NCBI RefSeq assembly: GCF_032854445.1
Contig: NC_088301.1
Location: forward strand, 27,638,402 to 27,702,401
Reading direction: 5' to 3'
DNA length: 64,000 nucleotides
Origin: Liolophura sinensis
Lineage: Eukaryota > Mollusca > Polyplacophora > Chitonida > Chitonidae
Shown here one piece after another: positions 26,501-35,545 of the stretch. Every line of letters begins with the position of its first letter. Position 1 is the first letter of the stretch. The position numbers and the translations under genes are program-made. The notes under the pieces were generated by a model that worked only from the letters and a program-made list of their open reading frames with translations, was not told where the DNA came from and searched no databases.

Positions 26501-28517
26501 ATAACGGTAACTTCATAGAACAAAATGCACTATAATGTTCCTCTTTCTTTCAGGGGGGACTACGCACGGTTCAGGAGATGTGTCTGTCTTTTGTTTTGTA
26601 TTACCCGCGAATTAACTTGACCGAGTGTTCCACCATTCCCAGTCAAGATTACCTGAACAACTTCCGGAATCCATTGCAGCGGTGGGTACATGTACTAGAT
26701 GTAGACTAGACAGAAGAAATATAACGTGGGGCCTCCGTGGCTCAATCGGTTAGCGTGCTGGCGCAGCGTAATAACCCATGTCACAGCGGTCGCTGTGAGT
26801 TCAAGTCTAGCTCATGCTGGCTTCCTCTCCGGCCGTAAGTGGGAAGGTCTGGCAGCAACCTGCGGATGGTCGTGGTCATAATGCTGACCGCCGTCGTATA
26901 AGTGAAATATTCTTGAGTACGGCGTAAAACACCAATCAAATAAATAAATAAATAAATATAACGTCGGATTAAGGTGATGATTCTAGGTGAGAATAAACAA
27001 GATAAGTTTGCGACTGGAACTTATCATAAACCATGAAACGAAGACGCTATTGCCGAATGACACAGTGTTATTCTGACAGTCCAACTCTTGACTAGACGCA
27101 TTGTTCTCCCTCCTATATTAGCATCAGACAGGGAACGGCCATTTAGTTAAAAGTAATCAAGGCTTTAGCAACTTGCCAAGGTGAAATGTATCATTTAACC
27201 CTTGCACAAGCTCGGAACGAGAAATGGACTTAGTCAATTAGTTACAGTGCATATTAACTTCACTTAAAGTTTGCTGTAACGTTTGGACACTATAAGCTTA
27301 ATTGACCGGCCAGTTTGTCATGCAAAGGGAAGTAAGATATTAATACATGGGGCCGGGGGGTGGGGTGGGGTGGGGGTGGGGGTCAAGTTCGAACACCTTT
27401 GTCGATAAAAGTAAAAACACTCCGAGTTTCGAGTTCGAATTAAGAAGTTGGGCAGTGTTGATTTTGTGGACGACTTATATTATCATTTTTTTAGAAATCG
27501 CTTCACGCTAAAGAGTTTGGATGCTATACTGATTTTGTTGTTGATATTGTCTAGATTACAATGGACAATACCACAAGGTGCCGTAAGCAATGAGAGCGAC
27601 GCATCGCCTTTGGACAGTCACTAGTCGACGGCTCATAGGCGTCCGTTTGCGCTAACTTTGGTTAAACACCACTTACCTTCTAACGAATGTGCATGTCTGT
27701 ATCTCACGCCTTGGAAAGATAGCCAGTAACTTGCCAAAGCTACTCCGGTTTCCTCAACCCTTAAAACTAACTGCGTCGTTTAAGTGAAAAACTTTTCACT
27801 ATGGAGTTAAGCGTGACTTAAGTGCATAAATATTAAGGCGATGCATGTGGTAAGTATCAGAAATATTAGTTTACAAAGTTTTGTGACTGAGAACACACAA
27901 CAGTAATAATGACTCTTTGACCTATATCTGAACTGATTTTACAGTCATGGGACAAATTGGGTATCCCGGCTCATCTTCCGCGTGGACTGGCGAGGTGAGG
28001 ATACACGACGGGAATTCCAGATGTACACCACGCGGACAGGGACCCCCGGCTTCCAGGCCCAGTGTAGGAATGGACCCCAATACTACATGGTAATGACTGG
28101 CATGCCATTATTATATATATATAACATATGAGACTATTTAACGGGCCTTATATAGGAACGCCATCTACTTTTCTTAATATCACAAAGAACCAAGGACGGT
28201 GAAGGCAGGGAAATTTTAAAAGTTCCCTGCTCTGTGGCTTTTATGAATTTTTATTTTGATTTTGTCTACAAGGGACATTCTAAAGGCTACTCTGATCCCC
28301 ATTAAAGTACACACATGGTATAAAGGTACCTTTCGTTTCTCCTTAGAGTGCCAATGAACTCGTCAGCCTTCCGGTGCCAATCTCCACTCTTCAGCCAAGG
28401 AGGGAAATTCAGTGCTCAACAGATATCCAGCACCAAACTTCCGGAGCAGCAATATCCAAATTATTTATGTCACTTTTCATCATCAATACTGTCACCTTTG
28501 TTAATACTCTCACTTAA
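17553..28517 (+). CDS. MOXD1: DBH-like copper monooxygenase (MOXD1 family), 12 exons, complete
   Basis: Exons: 17553-17912, 20532-20678, 21215-21388, 22138-22221, 22591-22770, 23192-23294, 23587-23753, 24037-24225, 25430-25489, 26554-26681, 27945-28089, 28347-28517 (stop TAA). All junctions are GT-AG, phases fit throughout, and the sum is 635 residues, or 612 from the second ATG at 17622, close to the family's usual ~613. Order: signal peptide; DOMON domain (about 55-165, with GYVGLGFSTNGGMAGSD); N-terminal and C-terminal Cu2-monooxygenase domains. Copper ligands are all present: HH 269-270, H341 (METHYDNP), HxH 422/424 (FHSHLLGRG) and M497. A hydrophobic tail (613-635) suggests a membrane or GPI-type anchor. 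The family hydroxylates substrates with ascorbate and O2 in the secretory pathway; MOXD1's own substrate is not established. GRGIRLRHFR and YYPRINLT favour MOXD1 over DBH. The only odd site is the weak intron-7 donor GTTCTT. Introns carry many SINEs and MITEs. Confidence 0.95.
18021..18280 (-). mobile_element. SINE family A, full length, in MOXD1 intron 1
   Basis: Plus strand reads TTTA-repeat, TTTACGCCGCACTCAAGAAT, the body, then ACTGAGCCACGGAGGCCCC, so the element points to the minus strand. Perfect 13-bp duplications of TCTCTGTGCTGTA flank it at 18008-18020 and 18281-18293. The body lacks about 20 bp around the CCCGGGGGAAACC block. Confidence 0.95.
18366..18597 (+). mobile_element. SINE family A, diverged copy, in MOXD1 intron 1
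   Basis: The head is decayed (TTAGCACGCCAGCACGCCAG), but GAGTTCAAGTTCAGCTCATG, CTGGCTTCCTTTCCGGCTGT and the tail TTCTTGAGTACGGCGTAAAA are clear. It ends in AAATAA units. It lies about 75 bp from the oppositely oriented copy at 18021-18280, so the intron RNA could form a hairpin here. Confidence 0.85.
18610..18955 (-). mobile_element. SINE family B, in MOXD1 intron 1
   Basis: On the minus strand a tRNA-like head (GGCCTAATATGGTTAGAGC) is followed by the B body with GGTACTTGTTGCTGCC, TCAGTATAATGTGACC and the tail ATATGACTGAAAAATTG. It matches 8951-9600 minus its SINE A insert. Its tail directly follows the A-tail of the preceding SINE. Confidence 0.8.
19628..19852 (-). mobile_element. SINE family A, 5'-truncated, with target duplication
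   Basis: The tail-to-body order on the plus strand shows minus orientation. The copy stops at GAGAGGCTCCTGGG, before the tRNA-like head. Identical 12-bp TATATTGGTGGA at 19616-19627 and 19853-19864 bracket exactly this truncated body, so truncation happened at insertion. A tail-only scrap of the same family sits at 19468-19508. Confidence 0.92.
20290..20405 (-). repeat. tRNA-like SINE relic in MOXD1 intron 1
   Basis: The minus strand reads GGATTTGGCTCAGTAAG, then GGGTTGAATCCTGCG, giving A-box-like and B-box-like segments about 60 bp apart. No clear tail is seen. A similar relic with TGTTTGAATCCAGCTC lies at about 20938-21010 in intron 2. Confidence 0.35.
23893..23951 (+). repeat. 29-bp direct duplication in MOXD1 intron 7
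   Basis: Two adjacent copies of GTGGAAATCAATTCGTATTA plus TATGGTT. A simple slippage duplication between exons 7 and 8. Confidence 0.85.
24424..24938. mobile_element. inverted-repeat element in MOXD1 intron 8
   Basis: About 55 bp at 24424-24484 (GAAGTCCATTACCTAGAAGT, ATGCAACTTCCCTATAGCTA) recurs in reverse complement at 24882-24938. The arms differ at only a few positions. The roughly 400-bp interior has no coding signal. It reads as a MITE-like element; its right end touches element M at 24941. Confidence 0.65.
24941..25173 (+). mobile_element. element M copy 1, TA-target MITE
   Basis: Ends are TACACAGAAAAAACACTTGT and its near-perfect reverse complement (ACAAGTGTTTTTCCTGTGTA), about 24 bp with one mismatch. 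TA flanks both sides (24939-24940 and 25174-25175). The interior is full of short ACACAA/TTGTGT inverted motifs. This pattern suits a Tc1/mariner-type non-autonomous element. Related copies lie at 25881-26252 and 42356-42642. Confidence 0.85.
25184..25292 (+). mobile_element. SINE family A, 3' fragment
   Basis: Contains CCGGTTTCTTCCTACCATAA, TGTCCGCAGTCGTATGAGTG and a decayed AGTACGACTTAAAACCTC tail, followed by a TA-rich run. It lies in MOXD1 intron 8 just after element M. Confidence 0.7.
25541..25648 (+). repeat. 26-bp tandem repeat, 4 units
   Basis: The unit CTATACAACCTCATGACTTG plus GGCATG repeats four times with single-base changes, starting about 50 bp after exon 9 of the MOXD1-like gene. 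Confidence 0.9.
25881..26252 (-). mobile_element. element M copy 2, inverted and longer
   Basis: In reverse complement it follows copy 1: AAAAAGCCCTTGTGTT end, TTTAACACGGAAATGTG, AAATGTGAAG and TTGTTGGAAAGAATG. It carries about 140 bp of extra sequence in the middle. It lies in MOXD1 intron 9, facing copy 1 across exon 9 (25430-25489), so the two could pair in the primary transcript. Confidence 0.75.
26728..26953 (+). mobile_element. SINE family A in MOXD1 intron 10
   Basis: Starts GGGCCTCCGTGGCTCAATCG, has the B-box-like GAGTTCAAGTCT, and lacks the CCCCCGGGCTCTGCCC block (GTCGTGGTCATAATGCTG junction). It ends in AAATA repeats. 11-bp AAATATAACGT duplications lie at 26717-26727 and 26954-26964. 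The insertion is 36 bp after the exon-10 donor. Confidence 0.95.
27349..27382 (+). other. G-quadruplex-capable G-tract in MOXD1 intron 10
   Basis: Seven runs of four or more G are separated by one or two bases within 34 bp, on the sense strand of the intron. Such a tract can fold as DNA or RNA quadruplex and sometimes affects splicing; that role is inference here. The rest of intron 10 (26965-27944) shows nothing else. Confidence 0.8.
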
Positions 28518-28533
28518 TTAATACAGGCGGAAC

Positions 28534-28539
28534 AATAAA
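28534..28539 (+). terminator. poly(A) signal of the MOXD1-like gene
   Basis: AATAAA 17 nt after the stop codon at 28517, in AT-rich sequence. The implied 3' UTR is very short (about 40 nt), so a further downstream signal may also be used. Confidence 0.6.
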
Positions 28540-29040
28540 ATATATAATATATAATATTAACCCAGCCACACACAAAGTTTCTTAAGTATATTGACAATGT
28601 AAATACAAGTGACCAATAGAAATGCAGTTATACCGTGCTCTCGCGATCGTTTACTAACCGACATGACCTGTCCTACTATATCACGCAGCGTACTTTTACG
28701 CCTTCCCCTTTTATGGTCTTTTAAAGGTCTTTTGTCAAGCCACGGGAACATTGAGCAATATTAGACTGTAGAACAAATTCCATTAAAAATAAGGGAAAGG
28801 AACATTTCAAAGGACCTGGTATGGTAAGGCGGGGAATTGGCCCCAGTGCAAGAAATTGTGCTCCTCAAAGAGCAAAATTGACTATAGCTGTGAGTGACAG
28901 CTACAGACTCGTAAGGGCCACTTCTTTTTTAAGTTCTGTTTTACTCTTCTTTTTCTGTTATTTATTTATTTATTTATTTAGCAAACACGAGACTTATAAA
29001 GCTCCAAACATGCACTGAAGAGATGTATATGCCCTATGCC

Positions 29041-29150
29041 CTACTTCTGGTAGGACCCTCGGTTTAGCAAAAGTTTCGTAAAATTCCTCGAGGGCTTTCC
29101 CCAGCTGTTCTTTATACTGAGCGCCGAACATTTTCTTGAGAGGCCAAAGT
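29041..29150 (-). pseudogene. captured 5' end of the cGAS-like (Mab-21) gene
   Basis: All 110 bases are identical to 33122-33231. Reading the minus strand, the piece carries 19 bp before the ATG (at 29131), the ATG, and about 30 codons starting MFGAQYKEQLGKALEEF, and stops at GAAGTAG. It lies inside element E copy 1. The corresponding part of E copy 2 (about 34890-35030) has unrelated sequence, so the piece was added to copy 1. It cannot make a useful protein by itself. Confidence 0.9.
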
Positions 29151-29390
29151 TGTTTTGATGAACTATCTTTTTTTTTTTTAAATTAAACACTGTGTAATGG
29201 AAATCACCTTACTACAATTGTAACTCTCTGACAAATTCCTGAGTTATGCACCAATCAATTAAATAAATATATAACCAACGTAGCTTACCGCCTTATACTT
29301 GTGCTACGCATAACGTCGTAATGTTTGTGATAGCTAGACGACCACTTGTGCTCTCAACTAGGATTCACGTATGATTTCTTTATAGTTGCG

Positions 29391-29572
29391 GGGGCCTCCG
29401 TGGCTCAGTCGGTTAGCGCGCTAGCGCAGCGCAATGACCCTGGAGTCTCTCACCAATGCGGTCGCTGTAAGTCCAGCTCATGCTGGCTTCCTCTCCGGCC
29501 GTACGTGGGAAGGTCCTCTAGCAACCTGCGGATGGTCGTGGGTTTCCCCCGGGCTCTGCCCGGTTTAATGCA
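29391..29572 (+). mobile_element. SINE family A, 5' portion, nested in element E
   Basis: Starts GGGGGCCTCCGTGGCTCAG with an intact A-box-like head and runs to GGGCTCTGCCCGGTTTAATG, where the 3' third and the tail are missing. E copy 2 lacks it at the matching point, so it is an insertion into copy 1 that later lost its end. Confidence 0.88.
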
Positions 29573-30154
29573 TGACGGCCTACATATTTATTCACACAAA
29601 AGTATGTTTCCAAACAAAAAAGGCCAACATAACATTCGAACTCTTCCTTGAAGTGCAACCTGTTTTCGACAGTGACTTCTTTGTGACTTCGTTAGTTCAC
29701 TATACTGTACTGAAGGATACCTCACAGACAATGGCAGAAATACGGATTTTAAACTTGCCAAAATATAACAAATTGATCAGTTTACAAAGATTATGTTTTA
29801 CATATGAAAAACACACGTTAATCAAAACGAAACTTTGACAGCACCTAGAAACACACACCTGAAAGTTTCAGACAAGATATGTTTCTGATTAACGTTGATC
29901 TTCATACTGTAAATTAAAAACACAGTGCCTCGTTTGAATGAAAAATTGGCGTTTTTGATGGAGAGTGCATTTTAGCCGGGTTATTACTGAGCAACCATCT
30001 CTTTTTTAGTCAAAAAAATTGTAAGGCTGCTTTGACCAAGTGGTATACTTCCGATTTGGAAATTTACACAATTGTGCCGGAATTTTGAAATTTGTACTTT
30101 CTTATCGTACTTATCGGGGCCTATTCCTATTCGCCCTACCATACCAGGTCCTTT

Positions 30155-30916
30155 AATGGTGACAATTTTGACTTCAGTCTAAGAACGCTATATTGATGGG
30201 AATCTCTTAATTTCCTCCAACTCACTATTACGTTCCATAAGAAAAAGCCACATCAGAGTCTCAGTGTCCCATGTTCGACACGAGGTCATACACAGGCCAA
30301 GGAACTGTTCTCAGTAAATTCTGGTCCATCCATATTTCTTTTGATCCTTCCCTATATGCACCATTCCAAATACTCAGCCTGCAGGCATTTGATCGGTGGA
30401 ACAGCCCGCTCAGAGTCTAGATCTGATCGGACTTGCAGAAATATGAACGCTCCAGATGCAGAGTATTCTCCCCTTATATATGATTACGTCAATTTACATG
30501 TAGTATTTCTCTCTTTGAAGGTGTTCGTTAACAAATTTATTTGTAATGCTCTTGTTCTCCAATATAGACCAAACATTTCCTCAAGTATTAAATCTTTAAA
30601 TGAAACAAGGGTGCACTCTCGGACTATAAATTATCAAAATGATCCCCACCCAATTGAAGCAAACATGCATACACTTGAGAACAGCATAATCAATACGAGA
30701 CAATCAAGACAATCAATGTAATTTATATATATAGTTTATTTTCTTCTATACAGTTTAGCTCCCTTTCCAGTTCATACGTATACAGTTTATTTGTACACAC
30801 AGCTCGGTGTGTTTACCTAGTGTATAAGGCCATGATTAAAAAATTTCCTCGATCCAACCTCGAAAAATTGGCTTTCGATGGAATTTATTTTCTGGTTCCC
30901 ACATGCAGGGCTCTTG
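30155..30916. other. intergenic, no supported gene
   Basis: A 126-codon plus-strand frame at 30341-30721 resembles no family I know and has no exon signals. Nothing else is seen. Confidence 0.45.
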
Positions 30917-32050
30917 GCCCCTTTCAGTCCAAGTATCTGTGTTATGTCCGTATATTTTATTCCAAACATCTATTAACCCGTTCACAAGGGCAAAGTTAAG
31001 CTGGTTTAACTTGCGAAAGTGGCTTTTAAGCCAGTTTGACGTCGCATGTGTGAACGCAAAGTGGGACATATAATCCGGTTTATTCCCCCCAACTTGCGAA
31101 GTTGCTTGAAGCCAGTTTCAGGGTTTGACCCGGTTTATCTGTGCCGTGTGAACTGTAACTGGATAAAATACCCCGTATATTCATTTTTGACGCGCTTGTG
31201 GACATGGCATGGTAGACAAGCTCGCCATTCAAAGATGGACAGTTGAGGGATAATTGGGGCGACGAAGAAACGTCGGTACGAATCGCTGTTTGGGGCGATA
31301 ACAACTGAATGGTGCTGTAAGAAACAAGAAGGTGTGGGACATCATCTCGCACAAGACGCAGGCGAGTGAAGCTACGTATTGACGGAGCATGACGTTGGAA
31401 TTACCAAATCGGGTTCAATGTGACCGTGTAAACTGGCAAATCTCTGAACTAGCTTAAAACCGGCTTGGCTACATGGTCGTGTGAACGCACGTAGTTTTTC
31501 AACTGGCTTCGATTTAAACCCGATTTAAACCAACTCAAACTCTTTTTCCCGTGTGAACGGGGTATATAAAATGTGTAAATGCCGTGCTTCATTCTTTTGA
31601 ACGTTTGGAACTCGAATGGTGCCTTTCTTTGCGGCTTTGCCACACATTTATTGCTTGGAGTCATAAATAGCAAACTGAAAATACTAAGTTTTCGGCCTCT
31701 TTCAGCCCTAGAATCTGAGGTATGTCGAACATTTAAGTCCAAACAACTATTAAACGTGTAAAAACAATACCGTGCTCTCATTCTTTTATTCATATAAAAC
31801 CCGATTGATGCCTTTTTGTCACCAGTCTTTTGCTTGGAGTCAAAAATAGCAAACTGAATATAGTAAATCCCCAGCCCCTTTCAATCCTAGAATCTGTGTT
31901 ATGTCTGTGTTACTATGAAATGTATTAAAAAATATCTTGTCCCATTCTCTTGTATACGCACGAAACTGGAATGATGCCTTTATTTGCCACCAATTTAGTG
32001 CTTGGAGTCAAAAATAGCAAATTGAAAACACTAATGACGGGTCAACCGGC
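30917..32050. repeat. ~175-bp tandem repeat at the 3' end of the cGAS-like gene, split by a MITE
   Basis: CTTGGAGTCAtAAATAGCAAA recurs at 31654, 31833 and 32001 (spacing 179 and 168 bp). TTTCAGYCCWAGAATCTG, ATGTC and the CCGTGCTYCATTCTTTT motifs keep the same order. A fourth partial unit lies at 30917-30974, separated by the insertion at 30975-31563. The unit nearest the gene includes its last codons and stop (TGA, 32008-32010), so the array seems to have grown from the gene's own 3' end. Confidence 0.75.
30975..31563. mobile_element. MITE-like element with a Myb/SANT-like remnant
   Basis: The ends read CCCGTTCACAAGGGCAAAG and, in reverse complement from the right, CCCCGTTCACACGGGAAAAAG. Subterminal copies of TTTAAGCCAGTTT-like and GTGTGAACGCA motifs occur in both halves. 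Near 31330 the plus strand reads NKKVWDIISHKTQA, typical of the Myb/SANT-like proteins of PIF/Harbinger transposons. It is thus probably a deletion derivative of such an element. It interrupts the tandem array. Confidence 0.65.
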
Positions 32051-33212
32051 AGAATAGAATGGAAATAGGCCAGTGGATCAGCGTGTAAAGCATTAAGAAG
32101 TGAAATGGGCTGAATACCGTGTTTCATCAAATTTGTCTTTGGGAAAAAAAAGGACGGCAGTCCAAATATCGCCACGGTACCAACACACATTCCATAACAC
32201 AGTTGTAAGTAGGAAAGAAAACAATCTACCAACTCGCGCCGGCTCGAGTTGGATAATGCTTCATAGAAAAACACGGTTTTCAAGTGATAAGATGTTAACA
32301 CATAGCTTACGGGTGCCTTCAACCCTCGACGCTCAGGTTTTTCATCTCTTGCCAGATCATGGAGTCGGAGAGCTTTGAAGATCACGAGACATTTCTTTTC
32401 GTTTTCACGGCATTCTGGAAAAGATCGCAGTAGAAGTGTTTCAGCCCTTGACATCGAAAGGCGCCACAAAAGTTTTACATCAGGCCCTTTGTCCCCAATC
32501 CAGAAAAAATCCTCCGAGATGAACGTACATACCAGATCATAGCCATTTTCTTTTATCTTGGAAACTGTTTCTGTGCTTGGCCATTCCTCGTTCTGTCCAC
32601 GAAATAGACCCAGGTACTTCAGCATGCCCAATGAACCTGATTCGTTTTTGAACCTTTGTAACCAGTCTGGGTTTGCGGAAGCTGGCCAACCTGTGCGTTT
32701 CACTGCCAGCACTAAATCTGCCTTGATCAAATGGTTTTCACAAAGCATTTTGACAGCTACGGCCGCAGATCCCTCTCCTCCGACACAAAACTGTGTTTGT
32801 AGATTTATTTCTGCGACGATGTCATGAACATGGCGACGAAATAAACCAGTTATTTTGTAGGGTGTAAATACTCATCAGAGGCCACGTCCGCCCATTCCTT
32901 CGCGCTAGCGGCTGACAGTTTGAACTTGGCATAACCAGGAGAGAGAAACGATTCTTCGACAGATCCCTCGATGTCAAGACATAGCAAAATGTCAAGGTCA
33001 CAGGCTACGATGGCTGCATCTCCAGAGGCGACGCTGCCGACATCGTGAGCCTTAAATTTCAGCCTCGGCTCTCTAGTTATCACTCTCTGGAGGATCTCTG
33101 TTACTGTACTCTTGAAATCGTCTACTTCTGGTAGGACCCTCGGTTTAGCAAAAGTTTCGTAAAATTCCTCGAGGGCTTTCCCCAGCTGTTCTTTATACTG
33201 AGCGCCGAACAT
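32008..33212 (-). CDS. cGAS-like/Mab-21 nucleotidyltransferase, single exon, one frameshift
   Basis: Start ATG 33210-33212, stop TGA 32008-32010, about 401 codons if the shift is bridged. The first 120 codons (33212-32853) hold the nucleotidyltransferase G-S (59-60) and the acid pair in CDLDILLCLDI (72-74). The second part has the likely third acid in KADLVLAVK (about residue 166) and the Mab-21 helical half: W-R-L-S-x-S-R-A-E, SYVLTSYHLKTVFFYEAL and LPSFFFPKTNLM. Length and order fit the Mab-21/cGAS-like receptor family, which makes cyclic dinucleotides on sensing nucleic acid; the MAB21L branch has no known enzyme activity. No zinc-ribbon insert is seen. At 32853-32856 a run of four A (minus strand) is one base short of keeping frame, so the gene is either recently broken, an allele, or a sequencing error. 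No introns. The catalytic residues are kept. Confidence 0.85.
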
Positions 33213-33231
33213 TTTCTTGAGAGGCCAAAGT

Positions 33232-34611
33232 TTTTTTTTTTTTTTGATTATTTTTCACTTCTGTTGACCTTCGTACTTATCAAGCATTTCTGGCAAATAG
33301 AAAAATATTTCAAACATTTATTTATTAATTTATATGAATGGTGTTTTAGGCCGTACTCAAGAATATTATTATTTCAAATATTATATATACACATATATAT
33401 GCCTACCAAACACGCCCATAAGGTACACATTTAAAATTTAGCAATAGTACAATTTTATATAAAATAGATAAAAAAAGATAAAATAAACCTTAAGTAATCA
33501 CAGAACCTAAAGACTGCAGAGTCGAATAATAGGGAGTGGACGGTAAATCGAGATTAATCTGACGTTAGATTAGCCTTTTTGATATATAGTGGGCTACTTT
33601 TCTGTGTTTTTAAGTTCTATTTTCAAATAGGCCTATGACACCTACATAAATGTAGGCCTACAGGCCCTACGCTGTTAATATCTTTCACATATCTATCATT
33701 TTACCAGAAATGTAACTAATTGAAACCTCTCAGAGAAACCAGAGATACAAAACGAAACTGAAAATTCTGGGTAACATTTTTTTTTTTTTTACATAAGCGT
33801 CTTTAATGTTGCTAAATGCTTGTAGATTAGTGAGCATGGGACTGAATAAATCTGTGAATAGAGATGACAGAATTCAAACACATTCGAACATTCTGGTGCA
33901 TTACAGGCATTAGTACTAACCTATGTGATATGCGAGACGCTGCATCGAGGTACATTTGGATACTATTTGTGTGGTTTCACACTTACTTGGCGGGTTGGGC
34001 CTGCACATTTGACAGTCTCGCAGATCCAACCACAGCTGGGCGTACACTAGCCGTCAAGTATGTCCTGCTTCCCAGCAAATATACACAGCTGAAGATAAAA
34101 TCCAGCAATATTATACTCGAAAGACAGTTAGAAAACTCTCCAACGGTGATCACCGAGGGGCCTTTGTGGACTTTGACAATGAGTATGATATTGCCACAGC
34201 GTGATTACCTCCCTTTGTACGTTCTCCTATCACCTATCCATTCTAAAATAGAAATGTACCTACTGACTCCGTTGAGATTACATATCTAATTTACTGGGGC
34301 GCCATACTTCAGAGGGGATATAAGAATAAAACAGAATTCAGAGGGGATATAAGAATACTTATCTCGGGTTCTTCACTGTGTTCTCGACGAAAAGCACTGC
34401 GCTGATGGCGCTGATCTATACACGAGCCTTATATCAATACCGTAAGATCACGTAAGAAAGGCGCTTGATCTCGAATGATTAGCTATCCTGCACATCACCT
34501 CCTGTGTCTTGTGTTTAACTTATTTGATTGTGATCTAACTATAGTGTGACTGTGGCTCAGTTGTTGATTTTCAAGTTATCTCTTGAAATATTGCTTTGGT
34601 GTGTTAAAATG
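33232..34611. other. AT-rich intergenic region, no supported gene
   Basis: It opens with a run of about 15 T, which on the minus strand is an A-tract immediately upstream of the cGAS-like gene. A SINE A tail scrap lies at 33306-33366. A plus-strand frame of 141 codons (33864-34289) is unrecognised. A 20-bp duplication (AGAGGGGATATAAGAATA) lies at 34311-34357. Confidence 0.5.
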
Positions 34612-35545
34612 GGGAAAAGACCTCAGTGCAAGAACTTGTGCACCTCAAGAAGCAAAACTGAGTATAGCTCAGTTCCGTTTTATTCTTCTTTTCCTGTTAT
34701 ATTTATTCATTTATTTGTTTGGTGTTTTTCCCAGTACTCAAGGATATTTCATTTATACGACGACGACTAGCATTATGGTAGGAGGAAATCGGGCAGAGCC
34801 CGGGGGAAACCCACGACTATCCCCGTTTCCCCGTTATATGGCAAGTATGCGACTTATGAAACTCCAAACAAGCACTGTAGCGATCTGTAGGCCATAAAAT
34901 CGAAAAATGGTGGCCTGCTCCAGTCTCACTGAAATATCTCCTTTTTTTATTCTCTTTCTAGCATGAGGCATGGTAGTCAGGGGAAAAACACAGCACCAGA
35001 AATTTAGCTTTCTTAAAAATTCTTTAGCACACAGTTATGCACCAGTCAATTACCGGTACATAAAGATATAACAAATGTAACTTTCAGCCGTATACTTCCA
35101 CTTCTTCCACTGTTAATGTATGGGATTCGTGTATGAGTTCGCTACAGTTACCACTCGTCACATAATACCATATCTTAGCAATTATTTATTATAATTCATT
35201 ATAACACTTTTTTAATACAAGACGGCCTATATCTTTACTTACACAAAAATATGTTCCAACAAAGAAAAGGGAATCACCAAGATTCGAACTCTTCCCTCAG
35301 GTGCAAACTGCTGTCAACTGTGACTTCGTTAGCTCACTGTACTATGAAGGATGAAACTACGGCAGAAATACGGATTTTAGATTTCCCAAACTATGGCAAC
35401 CCTGATCACATTATAAAGTTTATGTTTTACATAAGAAGACCAATGTTAACCAAACTGAAACTTTGACAACACCGAGAAATACAAGAAAATTTCAGTAGAG
35501 GTATTTTCTGGTTAACACTGATTTTAATACTGTACATTAAAGACG
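34612..35545 (+). mobile_element. DNA element E, copy 2, ends eroded
   Basis: It aligns with copy 1 from CCTCAGTGCAAGAACTTGTG through AACTCCAAACAAGCACTG, AGTTATGCACCAGTCAATTA, AGACGGCCTATATCTTTACT and GGCAGAAATACGGATTTTAG to TACTGTACATTAAAG. The terminal inverted repeats are not recognisable. It lacks both the gene fragment and the 29391 SINE of copy 1 but carries its own SINE A piece. Confidence 0.75.
34699..34832 (-). mobile_element. SINE family A, 3' portion, nested in element E copy 2
   Basis: From a TTTATTCATTTATTTGTTTG tail through CAGTACTCAAGGATATTTCA and GGCAGAGCCCGGGGGAAACC to CACGACTATCCC. E copy 1 has only TTTA repeats at the same point (28960-28980), as if most of the same insertion had been deleted there, leaving the tail. 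Confidence 0.8.

Larger units (their letters stand above)
28809..30154 (+). mobile_element. DNA element E, copy 1, with TIRs and a captured gene fragment
   Basis: The left end AAAGGACCTGGTATGGTAAG and the reverse complement of the right end (AAAGGACCTGGTATGGTAGG) match over about 20 bp. Weaker similarity continues to GGCCCC. The interior has no transposase frame, so it is non-autonomous. It shares long stretches with 34612-35545 and, inverted, with 62349-63634. An interior tRNA-like part (CATTCGAACTCTTCC) suggests that an old SINE was absorbed into the family. Copy 1 also carries a 110-bp piece of the cGAS-like gene (29041-29150) and a SINE A fragment. No clear target duplication was found. 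Confidence 0.75.

Noticed and set aside
30341-30721. 126-codon plus-strand frame
   Set aside because: No domain or signal; sits between mobile elements.
33864-34289. 141-codon plus-strand frame
   Set aside because: No similarity to any family I can name; length is within what chance gives in 64 kb.
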